In this document: positions 32,183-43,708 of the stretch, piece after piece
Layout: each line of letters opens with the position of its first letter
Numbering within the stretch: the stretch's first letter is position 1
Assembly: GCA_949825045.1 (NCBI GenBank)
Contig: OX463835.1
Span: 24,073,201 to 24,137,200 of the forward strand
Length of the DNA: 64,000 nt
From: Argyresthia goedartella
Taxonomy: Eukaryota > Arthropoda > Insecta > Lepidoptera > Argyresthiidae
Direction of reading: 5' to 3'
Notes under the pieces: model-generated
What the model was told of the DNA's origin: nothing
The model's input: the letters and a program-made list of their open reading frames with translations, nothing else
Databases searched by the model: none
Translations under genes and position numbers: made by a program

Positions 32183-32518
32183 CCGTGTGTGTGTGGCGCG
32201 CCCAGCGGCTCGCCGACACCTTCTGGCGGCGCTGGGTCGGCGAGTACACGCCGGTACTCCAACACCGGCGGGAGCCCCGCGACGCGGGAACCAGCCCAGC
32301 CGTCGGAGACGTCGTCATCGTGTGTGACTCTAACCTCCCTCGCAACACATGGCCGCGACGGAGAGTGACGAATACCTAACCAGGCAAGGACGGCGTGGTA
32401 CGAGTGTGGACGTCACCACCAGCAAAGGACACGTGCTGAGGCGGCCAACGAGGAAGATCGTCGTGCTACCAGTGGAATCGCAAAGCGACGGCGGGAGAAA
32501 TGTTTGCGACGAATAAAA
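32183..32518 (+). pseudogene. BEL-3 integrase C-terminal region
   Basis: Directly after Jockey-A the frame reads 'VWRAQRLADTFWRRWVGEY', then 'SPAVGDVVIVCDSNLPRNTWP', typical of the DUF5641-like end of BEL/Pao integrases. After a frame change near 32390 the last part reads 'VDVTTSKGHVLRRPTRKIVV' and ends with TAA near 32516. It continues the integrase at 25520-26720 across the Jockey-A insertion. Confidence 0.8.
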
Positions 32519-32976
32519 CAGGCGCTGTCCGACGGAAATTAAATACATGTAAATAAATAAATAAATAGAATAAGACCTAGGCTAAGAATTAATATGTGTA
32601 AATAAAGTTGAACGCTGGGTGTTTTATTTGGATAAGTAGGGAAGTGCATCGCGCGGTGTCCTAGCCGTTAATGAGAGCGGTAAGGGCTCCGCGCGAGTTA
32701 TATTTATAACCTCGGTCCGCGGGGGGAGCGACGGGGAGCCGCACAAAGGAAAAGCGGCTCTATACCCGTCGTTCCTCCGCTTTCCGAGCTAGAATCTTAT
32801 TAGGAAATAACTTATAAGAATAGGAAATAATTAGGAACATAAGAAACTATGTAAAAACGTATAATAAAGAGAAATAAAGATTGCGGGGCAGGAGGGGGCA
32901 AATGCGGGGGCCGGGAGGCGAGGTACATAAATATGAGTGTGGATAAAACGCGGTGCGCTCCGAGCGCACATTCATT
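32519..32976 (+). other. BEL-3 non-coding 3' region, probably part of the 3' LTR
   Basis: No gene. It has AT-rich parts with AATAAA-like signals (about 32570-32605 and 32870) and GC-rich parts. By position it follows the pol stop and so should contain the polypurine tract and start of the 3' LTR. A matching 5' LTR is not in the window, so limits cannot be set. It continues at 38349 after Jockey-B. Confidence 0.45.
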
Positions 32977-33151
32977 TGACTCACCGTCCAGCACCCGTGC
33001 AGGACGGTCGTGTTTACTCTCTCCCGCTGCCGCCCCGGCAGCAAGTGTTTCCCTCTCTTTCACCGGCGCCCGCGACCGCGAGCGCGCCCGCGCCTGCGTG
33101 CGAGAGACCTCTCTCTCGCACGCCCGTGAGACCCCCTCGGCTACTGACCCG

Positions 33152-33213
33152 ATCCAACCTGGGCACAACACACGCGGCGGACTGCCGCCGCGTGTGTTGT
33201 GCCCAGGTTGGAT
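33152..33213. repeat. Perfect 29-bp inverted repeat with 4-base loop
   Basis: Bases 33152-33180 and 33185-33213 are exact reverse complements around ACTG (33181-33184). Stem ends are ATCCAACCTGGG and CCCAGGTTGGAT. It lies in the 5' UTR of Jockey-B, about 175 bases from its left end, and would form a very stable hairpin in RNA or a cruciform in DNA. Confidence 0.95.
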
Positions 33214-33404
33214 TGGTTCCAGTAAGGTCGTATTATTTTTATTTTATTTATTTACTTATTCTTCTCTCTCTTTCCCCTTTCTACTGTCCCCATTATTCTG
33301 TTCTATTATTTTGTACCACTCACCTCGGACCGCCTGGATAGAGGCGGAGGCGGTTCGAGACACAAGTAGGCACTCACCCACACGCTAGGCTACACACCCA
33401 AGCC

Positions 33405-34911
33405 ATGGCCCCCCAACCAGACACTGATTTACTTATCGAGATAGGTAAATATGTGTCGCCGTTCCACTTCTTGTTGGAATATGTACTCCAACAACTGTCT
33501 CCATTCCCTCCGGATCGCCCGTTGATCCAAATTATTAGGGCTGCCGATCCCCTCGCTAGCCCCTCAACCAGCTCCGAAGCTGACTTGCACCCCCGCTCGC
33601 CGGTTCTTGCATCCCCCGTGAACCCCCCGACCCCAACCCCAACCCTCAGCTCTCTCTCCCCTGTAACTTCACCGCCATTCAATGAGGAAACTCATTCCAC
33701 CCCCGTCATCTCAAAAAACAAAAAGCGGAAGAACCGGTCTTCCGAGTCCCCCGTAAGCCCCGAGGCCAAACAGATCAGGCCCGCTGCCATGTCTCTGTCT
33801 CCGCTTACCCCAAAACCCACACCGTGTTCAACAAATTCCCCCGCCCCCCCGCGCCCCGAACTCTGATCCTTCAGAGCCCTCCATCCCCCACCGGTACCGC
33901 GAATACCGTAGCCCCACCAACCCCCGCGCCCCGCGCTCGCCCCCCACCACCAGTAATAATCCGAGACGAAACCGCCTGGACTCGGGTATCGATCCATTTG
34001 CAAAGAAATGGAATTAAATATACATCCGCGATAACATCAGCCGGAACCCGCGTCCAGGTGGCAGAGTCCAAAAGCCATCGCGCTATCACCAAATTCTTGA
34101 GGGCGAACCATATCGCCTTCCATACTTACTCTCTCCCCGAGGAAAGAACTTTTCGTACATAGTCCGCCCCGTCCCCACAAATCTCCCCACATCCGTCATC
34201 AAAAATGACTTAATCTCCAAAAACTTCCCGGTAATATAAGTACATAGGATGCACCGCGCAAAAACCGCGTACCGGCCTGCAAAGGCATTTAACATGATCC
34301 TAGTAATTGCCGAACCCACCGCCGCAGGTAGGCAGATTAGCCCCCTTCAATCCCTCTGCGGTCTCAAAGAAATCAGCGTCGAAAGTCCCAAATCCGCCAA
34401 CATCATTTCACAGTGTTACAACTGTCAAATGTATGGACATGGCCAAAGCAGATGCTTTGCCCCCCCACGTTGCGTGAAATATCATGCCACCTCCGTTTGT
34501 GGGAAGGACGCGGCAACCCCTCCCACCTGCGTGTTGTGCGGGCAGACCGGCCATCCAGCCAACTATGGCGGATGCCCGGCAGCCCCAGGCGCAAGTCGCA
34601 GGTGGGAACAGAGCCAGAGTTCTTCCCAACAAGCGCCCTCTCAACGCCCTCTAAATTTTTCTAAGCCCCTATTTCAACCCAACACCACCTACCCCCTTGG
34701 ACAAGGCTTCGGACCACGGCCCCATTTCCTCCTACGGCACCTTAAGCGCCGCCAGCTTCATAAACTACCCCCCCCCCCACCTAGGGCATTCATCCCAAGT
34801 CTTCTCGACCTCCCCACACTATATCCCCCAAATTTTGCCTCTTTTAGGCGCACCCCTCTTACATACGCATTCGTCACCTCCCCCACCCACCAACCCACCC
34901 TTTATACCTAA
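33405..34911 (+). pseudogene. Jockey-B ORF1: gag-like protein, frameshifted
   Basis: Three open pieces in changing frames. 33405-33866 is a Ser/Pro-rich N-terminus after MAPQPDTDLLIEIGKYV. 33840-34162 holds an RRM-like gag portion ('ETAWTRVSIHLQRNGIKY'). 34249-34911 holds Cys/His knuckles ('CYNCQMYGHGQSRC', 'CVLCGQTGHPANYGGC') and a Pro/Ser-rich tail. Breaks lie near 33860 and 34160-34250. One knuckle (around 34470) has lost its regular spacing. It is the RNA-binding partner of the ORF2 that follows ten bases later. Confidence 0.8.
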
Positions 34912-34920
34912 ACTACCATC

Positions 34921-37898
34921 ATGTATAGTACGCCCATTTTAGTAAACTCGACAAACGGACGGACAAAGCCCCACAGTCTAACTTTAGCGCTCTATAACGC
35001 TGATAGTCTCCTTAAACAGAGAGAAGAAGTCGCCGATCTTCTCAATAGACATAAAATAGATATCCTCGCGGTCCAAGAAACTTACCTAAAACCCAAACAC
35101 AGGCGCTTCAATATAGCCAAATATAGTCTCCTCCGTACTGACCGCTTACCGACTCAGGACCGACCCAAAAACCCCAAAGGCGGTACCGCCATCTATTATA
35201 AAAAATCATTGCACGTTTGTTCTATAGTCACCCCCCAACTAGATAATTGCGAAGCAACTGCCATCCGCATTGCAATGTCAGGTCACGATCCCATAGTCAT
35301 AGCATCAGTCTATCTGCTGGCCGGACAGAAGATGATAGCTAATGATATCAAAGCCCTCTTAGAACTAGGTAGTACAGTTATCCTAGCTGGTGACTTCAAC
35401 AGCAAGCACCAGCAATGGAACTGTAATGAGACAAATACCAACGGACGGACCGTACACAGACTTCTCGAATCCCTCGATGACTGCGAAGTCATAGCACCCT
35501 ATGCCCCGACCCATTATCCCTACACTGCTGACAACAGACCAGACATTCTCTCCTACTGTATCTTCAAAAACATTAGCCTCCCAGTCAGGGACATAAGTGT
35601 ACTTAGCGAGCTTCACTCGGATCATAGACCGGTCTTATACTATCTCGGCAGGCCATTCGACAACCGACTGAAACCAGGACCGTTATTAACAACCGTAAAT
35701 TCAAGCAAGCTCTCAGTAAGCGAGACCCAAGATTAGATATCACATCAGTAATTGACAATAGAGCCCAACTAGAGGCCAAAATCTCTGACATAGGCAGCAG
35801 TCTCAACGAAGCCCTGACCGGCGCCTCTAGCGAGGTCCCGGTACAGGCCAACCATCGCTTCGAACTCCCAGAGGACTTGAGACTGCTGCTTAGTGCAAAG
35901 AATGCGGCACAAAGAGATTATGATAACTGTCCCTCAGACAATCACAGAATTCAAATGCGTCGCCTCCAACGAGAGGTAACCAGATGCATGCGAGAGCTCA
36001 GAGGCAGTCGCATGAACGACTTTGTCTCCAGCATAGCCCCAAGTCACAATGCCATATTTAAATTCAGTAAATACCTCAAATCCGATGAGATTGTTCCTAT
36101 GCCCCCCCTAAAACGGGATAACCAACCCGAAGCCTTTGATGACGACGAAAAGGCCGAATGTCTTGCTGATAGTCTAGAAACCCAGTGCACTCCCTCCTCT
36201 CAACCAATAGACCCCGATCTTCTTAACATGGTCAACTCTGAAGTTGAGCATAAAAGCTCTCTCCCCCCCATTGACTCCCTTCCCGAGATCACCCTTGAGG
36301 AAGTGCAAAAAGTAATAAAGGAACTCAAGCCTAAGAAAGCCCCGGGGCTTGATAGAATCACTAATATGGCAATTAAATCTTTCCCTCTCAGACTCCTAAC
36401 AACCCTTACGGTAATTTACAATGCCTCCCTTCGTCTCTGTGCCTTTCCAACCGCATGAAAAGAAGCTGACGTTATTGGCTTTCACAAACCCCGGAAAGAT
36501 CGAACCGACCCCACTTGCTATCGCCCCATTAGCTTACTCTGTTCAATAGGCAAAGTCTATGAACGGCTTATTCTCAACCGACTCAAAGACATTTGCATAG
36601 ACAAAAATCTCATACCCAACGAGCAGTTTGGCTTTAGACCCAAACACTCGTGCGTCCAACAGGTGCACCGCATAACGGAGCACATTTACAAAGGTTTCCA
36701 CACAACGGCAAAGTCCAAAGATACCGGTGCCATATTCTTTGACGTAGCGAAAGCTTTTGACAAAGTTTGGCACAATGGTCTTATTTATAAACTTTACCAA
36801 CTCAACCTCCCCGATAGGCTTGTACTCATTATCAAAGACTACCTCACTGAGCGCAGTTTTTGCTATCGAGTAGAAAAATAGCGCTCTAGGCCCCACCCCA
36901 TAGCCGCCGGAGTCCCGTAAGGCTCAGTTCTCTCCCCCACCCTCTTTACACTTTACGTCCAAGACGTCCCCCGCACGCCATACGTCGAGCTAGCCCTTTA
37001 CGCTGACGATACGGCTCTCTATTACACCAGTAGGAAGAGGGCGCGCGTTTGTCAAGTACTCCAGAAAGCAGTAACCGACCTCGGTGAATGGGCTCTCAAA
37101 TGGAGAATAGAGATGAACCCCGAGAAAAGCGCAGCCGTGCTTTTCTCAAGGGGTAAGACTCGAGCTGACCGCGCGTCCTCTTCACTACCCGGAATCACCC
37201 TCTTTGACCGCCCTATCCCCTGGGAAAATAAAGTGAAGTATTTAGGCGTGACATTAGACTCCCGCCTAAACTTCAAATCCCACATTAAAACGGTCCGCGA
37301 CAAAGCAGCCTTCTACATGAGTAGGCTTCACCCGCTCATGAGAAATAAAAGCAATCTCCCATTGCGCTGCAAAATAACTCTATTTAAAACTTGCATCCGT
37401 CCGGTCTTCACGTATGCAAGTCCAGTCTTTGCACACTGCTCCCACTCCCTTAAGCCCCTTCAGGTTTTACAAAATCGCTTCATGCGAAAAGCCGTAGGTG
37501 CCCCGTGGTACATGCGCAACGTAGACCTCCATAGCGACTTTAGACTCCCCACAGTAAAGCAATATATGAAAGAAGCGTCCGAACGCTTCTTCATTAATGC
37601 ATCTAGCCACCCAAACCCGCTTATAGTACAAGCATCCCTTTATGATCCGACCCCAGATATAAATAAGAAACACCTTTTCAAAAGGCGCCCCAAAGACGTC
37701 CTCCTAGAACCGGAGGACGATATCACGAAAGCTCTTAAAGCCCAACCACCCCCCGCCCCTCAGGCACGTCAACTTGACGAAGGCTGTGTTCCCGAAGCAC
37801 TACAGCGTCTCAGATACCAAATTTGGATTGAAAGAGATCGCCGTCTTGATTCGACGAACACACAATCTCCCCCTGCCCCTTTAAACCTCCCGGACTGA
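34921..37898 (+). pseudogene. Jockey-B ORF2: endonuclease and reverse transcriptase
   Basis: 34921-35736 encodes the endonuclease ('YNADSLLKQREEVADLL', 'VQETYLKP', 'AGDFNSKHQQWN', 'LHSDHRPVLYY'). A frameshift near 35690 leads into a single RT frame running to 37898 but cut by three stops: TGA at 36456-36458, TAG at 36879-36881 and TAA at 36918-36920. The contexts suggest these were Trp, Gln and Gln codons. RT blocks seen: 'KKAPGLDRITNMAI', 'CYRPISLLCSIGKVYERL', 'FFDVAKAFDKVWHNG', 'ALYADDTALYY' (YADD) and the C-terminal 'FTYASPVFAHC'. The element is dead. Confidence 0.85.
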
Positions 37899-38335
37899 GG
37901 TCAGAGCCCCCCTAAATGACCCAAATATAAAGTAGTTTAGGATTAGGATAGGTCTCAAAATTATATATAACCACCTCTTAGTAGCGGGGGCTATCTGCCC
38001 CCCTAACATGCCGCTATCATGCCCGTTGACTATGAGCTGAAGTCCGCTCATAAAATCGGGTAAGCAGGCAAATTCCTCCCATATATATCATATACACATA
38101 TATATGTATATCGCCCAAAAGGGCAAATTGCAGGTAGAAAGCCTTCAGCATATACCGAGGCCATGGCTCACAGTTAATTCTTAATAAGACAACTGTAAAC
38201 ACAAAGGGGTTGTTTTTAGTCCGTATACTACACGAGCTGATGCCCGCTCAATATGTGGAGACCCGGACATAGCAGGGAGGTCTGACTCCTGGGCATGGGT
38301 AATTCCATTTTTTCCCCCTCCAACAAAAAAAAAAT
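37899..38335 (+). other. Jockey-B 3' UTR with A10 tail
   Basis: About 430 bases of non-coding DNA after the ORF2 stop, containing a short (TATA)-rich stretch at 38080-38112. It ends in ten A at 38325-38334 next to the 13-bp duplication. Confidence 0.7.
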
Positions 38336-38348
38336 GCGCACATTCATT

Positions 38349-38702
38349 CCGAACGCAGCAGCCATCGAGCAAACACCTCCGCCTCCCGAACCTGCAAGAA
38401 GCTCCCGCCTCTCTCCGCTACCAGTAAAACAAAGTGCTCCTGTATTTCATTTCAACCACAAGATACAGTCCACTCCAGAATAACGAAAAACCCGTAGGCC
38501 GATCGGCCACACAGTCCACTCTAATACTGCCCGTACTTCGTCTAAAATTTCAATTGCCTTTATTATAGATATTTTTTTTTTTGTAATTTTAATAAAGCGA
38601 TTTGAATTGTGCTATAGTTTTCTGATATAAATGTCAAATCTCTCTGAAGATTTTTTTTCTCTATTATATTTTTTGCATTTCTGATCGATAATGCATCTGC
38701 AG
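38349..38702. other. BEL-3 continuation, then AT-rich DNA; no gene seen
   Basis: The start of this stretch resumes the sequence interrupted at 32976. From about 38560 the base composition turns AT-rich. I see no coding region and could not find the BEL-3 LTR end. Confidence 0.4.
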
Positions 38703-39290
38703 CTCTCAAAAAAGAAAGCACGTTTTTATACTTTCTAAATGTTTAGCATAATAGTCAGCTGCCTGTAACCATGTGCCCCAGCTCGTAATTACGGGCTGGG
38801 GAGGTAACGTAACATTGAGACATTTCTCTTGAAAATTTTTGACTCTATATGGAGCTTTTAAAAATATTTTTTTTACGTTTGCGATTAGTGTATCTACATC
38901 TGGATATTCTGAACGATTTTTTTCTGCCACTCGATGCAGAGCATGGGCCAAACACGTTACATGTTTCATCGTTGGTAAAAGAGTTTTGAGAAGTTGCCCA
39001 GCACGCAGCATATACGCAACGCTGTCTGTACATAACAGCAAAACTTTACCAACTTTTGCCTCATATTGATCACTTCATAGATTCTCTAAACAATTAAAAA
39101 CAAATTGCTATAATGTATTTCCATTAACTTCTTCGAGCACCTTGCACGCAATCAAGTACGGTTTTTTATGGTAGCAGAATTTGATGACATCACCAAAAAT
39201 TTACAACGTAGCGCCCTAAAAATATGTTGTCTCGTCTAAAGATATCCAAAGCTTCTCATTTTAAATATAAATGAGTATGTTTATCCCCTC
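38703..39290 (-). pseudogene. hAT-like transposase fragment
   Basis: The best open part is 38706-39041: 'CTDSVAYMLRAGQLLK', 'VTCLAHALHRVAEKNRSEYPD' and 'VITSWGTWLQAADYYAKH'. That is the middle region of hAT-type transposase-like proteins, with the conserved D, CLAH and W(G)TW elements. Above it, broken codons to about 39290 read 'IWISLDETTYF', which fits the upstream DET part of the same family. N- and C-terminal parts, including the dimerisation region, are missing, so the gene is dead. I rely on family resemblance, not a search. Confidence 0.7.
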
Positions 39291-40290
39291 AATCGTCACG
39301 CCATCAACCCGTGCTGGCTGTCAAAAGTGGCTTGTCTGTCACGACATTAGCCCGTGTCAATTCCAACGACATAACTTTCATGTATAGCTGCCGTACTAAA
39401 AAAAAGACATCGTCATTTTAATTTAACCGGGCCGTTTCCGCGTGGCTGCCGCTGGCTCAGACATGTGACATACACCGCCATTTTGTATTGACAGCTGTGG
39501 CCGCCATTCTGTTTTGAAGCCGTGGACATGGATAATTATTTTGTTAATATTGGGTTTGGCGCCGTCAACATCACCAACTCAGAGGAATCGCCACCGTTAT
39601 TTAGCTAGAACACTAAGCAAGCACACAGTAAACATTCAAAAGAACTAATTAATACGGCCACTAGCTAAAAACTATTAATCCCACGATTACGCTAACTCGA
39701 GGAGAAATTCTCCGGATTTCTTCAAATTGTCCAGCACCAACATTATTCCACGATTTAGCACGAAATCCATAGATTAAATCATGGGATACTGCTGTCAAAG
39801 AAATTCTGCGGAAAAAGTACTTCAATCAGATATAAATCAGTCACCGATATATTATAGAGGATCTGGAACTCTGTTTAGGAGAGAATTGTCATCTAACTAA
39901 TATTAATAACAAACATTCAGACATAACAAAAAATAAATTATTCACAGCTAACACAACTAATTAAACACACATATAACATTCACAAGCTTTATGAAAATTG
40001 AGGAATCTCGAGAAAGAAAGAAGGAATTTTAAATTTAAGCTTAAAAACTACTGTGACATTAACCTAGAAGATCTGGAACTCTTTTTAGAACTAAATTATA
40101 ATCTCTTTCTTATCACAAATAAAATATTTAAAGCCTTCCTTCAGACACAAACATAAAAAAAACTTCGTCAACATAAAGTATTCATCAGAGCTTTCATAAC
40201 TAATAAACGCAATACTCATTACTAGCGTAAGGAACATAAAGGAATATTGAGGTACTTACATACGCTTAAAAACTACTGTGAATTTATTTT
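39291..40290. other. Non-coding AT-rich stretch with a diverged tandem duplication
   Basis: No gene. Two approximately 215-base units show partial similarity: GATCTGGAACTCT occurs near 39859 and 40069, and GCTTAAAAACTACTGTG at 40039 and 40264. The stretch lies beyond the 3' end of the piggyBac gene, and the left terminal repeat of that element should be here, but I could not find it. Confidence 0.5.
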
Positions 40291-40295
40291 ACGGA

Positions 40296-41016
40296 TTAGG
40301 TTCTCTGTGCAATTTCTTCATGCCACGTTTCAAAGCATCCTGGACAGAGGGCTGGGTTTCCCAAACATCCTTTGCATCGATAGCTAGTATTTTTTACAAT
40401 TTTATTTTTGGTGCAAACTCGACACTTAAGGAACAACTTGTTCCGTTTCGTAGTGGCTGTTATTGGTATAGGCTCAGGCCAATGTCCAAACATCAGTTCA
40501 GTTGCTTCGTTTTCTTCAGATTCTTGGCGAGGTTGTGCCGCTATTCTACTGCAAGCGCCTTGACTGCTAGGCCTACCTTTTAGGATGTTATTTTTCATCT
40601 CGGTCAGCGTTTGTTCATTCAGCTGCAGGTATGATTTTATTATACTTTCTCTAAAATTCAACAAAGGAGATTTGGAGTTACAGTGCTTCTTGTAGAGGTA
40701 ATAAGCGTTGCACACCATCATATCCAGTAGGTGAAAAAACACCTTTTTGTACCAACGTATAGACTTCTTTGGCATTGAGTAATACGCTATCATTTGGTCT
40801 GATTTGTCAATGCCAGACATGTACTTATTATATTCCACCACTTCGATAGGCTTTGTATATACCCTTCTATACCTATTCGTGGATAAGATCAGACGTGGAT
40901 GATGTTTCGTGGTTATCATGTATACATATCTCTTATCTTTCCACACTGACGCGTATACTGATCCTTTTTGCTGCCAGAAATGTTCCCCTTTCTTCAAAGA
41001 TTTATTGAATAGTGTC
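40296..41016 (-). pseudogene. piggyBac transposase C-terminal part
   Basis: The frame continues from the N-terminal part across BEL-2: 'KENPKTLF' at 50896 and beyond is followed here by 'NKSLKKGEHFW'. It contains 'MSGIDKSDQMIAYY', whose Asp is the third catalytic acid of the piggyBac DDD set. It also has 'RWYKKVFFHLLDM' and a C-terminal Cys-rich domain (CRVC...C..C...CPGC...H). Such enzymes excise and insert at TTAA. This part itself is open to its stop at 40296. Confidence 0.88.
41012..41016. repeat. Target-site duplication of BEL-2, left copy (GTGTC)
   Basis: GTGTC precedes the left LTR, and the same five bases follow the right LTR at 50896-50900. Confidence 0.9.
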
Positions 41017-41453
41017 TGTTCGATTCCAAATCGATATTCGATCGATGGTTTCTGAACGGTCTTTTTAATTTGACGTTAGCTGTCAATCAGGATTGTTAAT
41101 ATAGCTGAGTGTGTCGTTGTCTCTCGAACCAGATAAAGTTCGGATTTTCGTGCCCGATTTGTATTTACCAGTAGAAACATAACCTGTGTTGGACACTGTG
41201 CTCAGCACTCTGGCCCACCAGTCATACCTGGTTGGCTGAAGAACCTGTCTACCAAGAAGAGCCTAGGGTGCACCCGGGCCTTGCAGAGCGACAGGAGGTT
41301 GACGGGACCGAAGCACAGACCAGGTTAGATCTACCCCACATAACTTCAGCTCGGTGATTCGCCGACGTTCATCACTTCTTGGCACCTGATCGTCACGCTA
41401 CCTCGTAGCTCATGGGCCCCTACGAGGTCATTAGGTGCTGAGAAGCCTGAACA
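41017..41453 (+). repeat. BEL-2 left (5') LTR
   Basis: 437 bp, from TGTTCGATTCC to AGCCTGAACA. Differences from the right LTR that I could see: T/A in the first 40 bases, A/G in 'GGCCCACCAG', T/A in 'GGTGATTCG' and G/A in 'GCCTGAACA'. Confidence 0.92.
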
Positions 41454-41456
41454 TTT

Positions 41457-41472
41457 TGGTAGCAGAGCGTGG
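41457..41472 (+). promoter_or_regulatory. BEL-2 probable primer-binding site
   Basis: TGGTAGCAGAGCGTGG starts three bases after the LTR. Sites of this form are common in BEL/Pao (roo-like) elements. The tRNA was not worked out. Confidence 0.65.
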
Positions 41473-41992
41473 TTTCCTGAGATTTGCAGTCATCAAGGGC
41501 TCCAGGAAGGCACGATTTGGGACTATCAATCTGTAGGTATAGGCGGTTAGGTAACTTGGTTGTTCCTATATCCACATAGATTGGTAGTATTGTAAGCTAT
41601 AAGTCTATTGCTGGTAGTAGACAGACAGATATTGAATTGAAATTTGCATTGAATTACCAGTTAGTCAATCTATTAGTGGTCTAGTAATGCTATTGAATGA
41701 ATGTTTTGGTTAACATAGGTAGTTACATCTATTGATAGCAGGCTATTACATTGTCTTCAGTTTATAGCAATTTATAACTTGAACTAATTTTGACTATCTG
41801 TGTGTGTTATAATGATAAAGGTAAACTAAATTGTTATTTACAGAATTTATATAGATATAAAACTCGGTTCCTATTGTTTCAGGAAAACAACATTGTTTAA
41901 GTTATAGTTAAGGGTTCCCTCGTTTGGGTTATAAACTGGAGGGTCCAATAAAATTTAGTTACTGCAAATTGTGAGTAAGTATCGTTCCGATC

Positions 41993-43708
41993 ATGTCGTT
42001 ATCTGAAATCCAGAAGGGTGTTTCTAAGGAACTCAGATGGTTTTCCTCCGCACACGGTCTGATAGACCGTTTAGATAGGCATGATGTGGTATTGGAGCGG
42101 TCTATGGACGTTAAGGAACGTTACAATAGGGTGCTCGAATTGTCCGCGCAGGCGGGATAAGTTGATTTTTGTGCACCTGACAGGCTGTCACGGTTGATAG
42201 GGGATGTCGACCAATGTATGGAGATGGCAGCTGCTATCACGCAGAAGGCTGCGGACATACGTAGACAGCGCGAGTCCAGCCATGATGGTGACATTGAAGC
42301 ACCTCTGCCGCATCAGGGATCGGGGTCCAGGTTACCTGCCATAACTATGCCTACCTTTGACGGCGTGTCCGGCGAATGGATGAGCTTCATCAATCTGTTC
42401 GACAGTTTGGTGCACATGCGATCGGACATTACCAAGTCTGTCAAGATGGCTCAGCTGGTGGCAGCATTGAGGGGTGAGCCTAGGGAGCTGGTCGCTCATT
42501 TGACAGTTACGGAGGGTAACTATGAGACGGCCAGGCAATTGTTGGTCAGACGTTACCACAACAAACGGAGGTTGGCGGATGCCCAACTGAACCGTTTGTT
42601 TAGCATCCCGGTTGTGAACAAGGTCGGGGCCATACAGACGGAGGTTTTGAACCCATTGTTGTCCGTCACCAAGGCTCTAGAGAATCTTGGACTTCCGGTT
42701 GGTGAATGGTCGTACCTACTGTTGAACATTGTACTTTCCCGCCTACCCGCTGACGTGCAGACTCGTTTCGAACAGTCTCACGGGAGGTCGGCCGAGGACC
42801 TGCCCGCCTTCTCCGACTTGGTCGGATTTTTGGAAGAGGAGGCTCGACGGGCAGAGAATTTGGGGTTGACGGTCACCCATCCTTCGGAGCCACAGAGAGC
42901 TGCCGGGAGCGCTGTGAGTAGGGGCCCTCCGACGAGGAAGGACCGCACCAACCGGCAGTCGTATGGGACTGTGAGTGAATTGACCCCACATGGTGAGACC
43001 TGCCCATGTTGTAGGCAGATTGGCCATACTGTGGCCAATTGCAATAAGTTCGGGGAACTTAGGGTTCAGGGACGGCGCCGGATGGCCAAGCAGCGGAGCT
43101 GGTGTTTCCTGTGCCTCGGGCCACACATGGCTAGGGACTGCACGCGCACACAAATGTGCGGATATTGTGGTGGGGCCCACAACAATCTGTTGTGCATGAA
43201 CCGGTCCGGCCAACAGCCACCACAGGGCCATACCCAGGGTGACACGGCAAGGGGCCCTGAGAATTCGTTTGCGACTCGGAGCGCAACTCAGGGGACAACG
43301 TCCCCACGTGCACAGGGCAGTACTAGGGTGCAGGGCCGCACTCAGGGTCATTACATGGGGGGCCCTGAGTTTTCGGTTGCGACTCAGCATCCGACTCAGC
43401 GGGACATTGGGTGTGTTGAGCAGGCCGTAACGGGCGGGTGGCATGGGACACCTTCGAGCTATGCGGGTGCGGTTCGGACGCCGCCTCAGTTGTCGCCCCG
43501 CTCGTCGCCTCGTCCTCGTCGGTCAGATGTGATGTCCCCCCCGCTCATGGAGCGGCCACGGTTGAATTCACGCCCACCCCCCTTTACGGGGCGTCGTAGG
43601 GTGGCAATGGAACCGGCGCGTGGGCCATTTGTACAATGGGACCCTCTGGCGTATAGCTGCATACCTGATCGGTTACAGGCAGATTGGGGCCCCGGGGGCC
43701 CTCGCTAG
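41993..43708 (+). pseudogene. BEL-2 gag region
   Basis: The start at 41993 (MSLSEIQKGVSKEL) runs 55 codons to an in-frame TAA at 42158-42160 and continues in the same frame to TAG at 43706-43708. The central region ('LPAITMPTFDGVSGEWMSF', 'LENLGLPVGEWSYLLLNIVL') is DUF1759-like Gag. Then come zinc knuckles 'CPCCRQIGHTVANC' and 'CFLCLGPHMARDC', and a Gly/Thr/Gln-rich stretch with near-repeats (about 43220-43400). Gag forms the particle that carries the RNA. The pol frame follows in phase after the TAG, so gag and pol were probably one frame. Confidence 0.85.

Larger units (their letters stand above)
32977..38335 (+). mobile_element. Jockey-B: decayed Jockey-clade LINE
   Basis: A 5.36-kb plus-strand LINE ending in ten A at 38325-38334. 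The 13 bases GCGCACATTCATT occur just before it (32964-32976) and just after it (38336-38348), a convincing target duplication. Its ORFs are broken by several frameshifts and stops, so it is older or faster decayed than Jockey-A. It lies in the BEL-3 3' region. Confidence 0.85.
25520..38560 (+). mobile_element. BEL-3: degraded BEL/Pao element, interrupted twice
   Basis: Plus-strand BEL/Pao remains in three pieces: the RNase H-integrase region 25520-26720, the integrase C-terminus and following non-coding DNA 32183-32976, and a continuation at 38349 to about 38560. Jockey-A and Jockey-B occupy the gaps. The 5' half (gag, protease, RT) is absent. No LTR pair could be matched within the window, so outer limits are approximate. 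Confidence 0.7.

Noticed and set aside
38295..38483. 62-codon frame spanning the Jockey-B tail
   Set aside because: It starts in the 3' UTR, runs through the A tail and the target duplication, and so cannot be a real gene.
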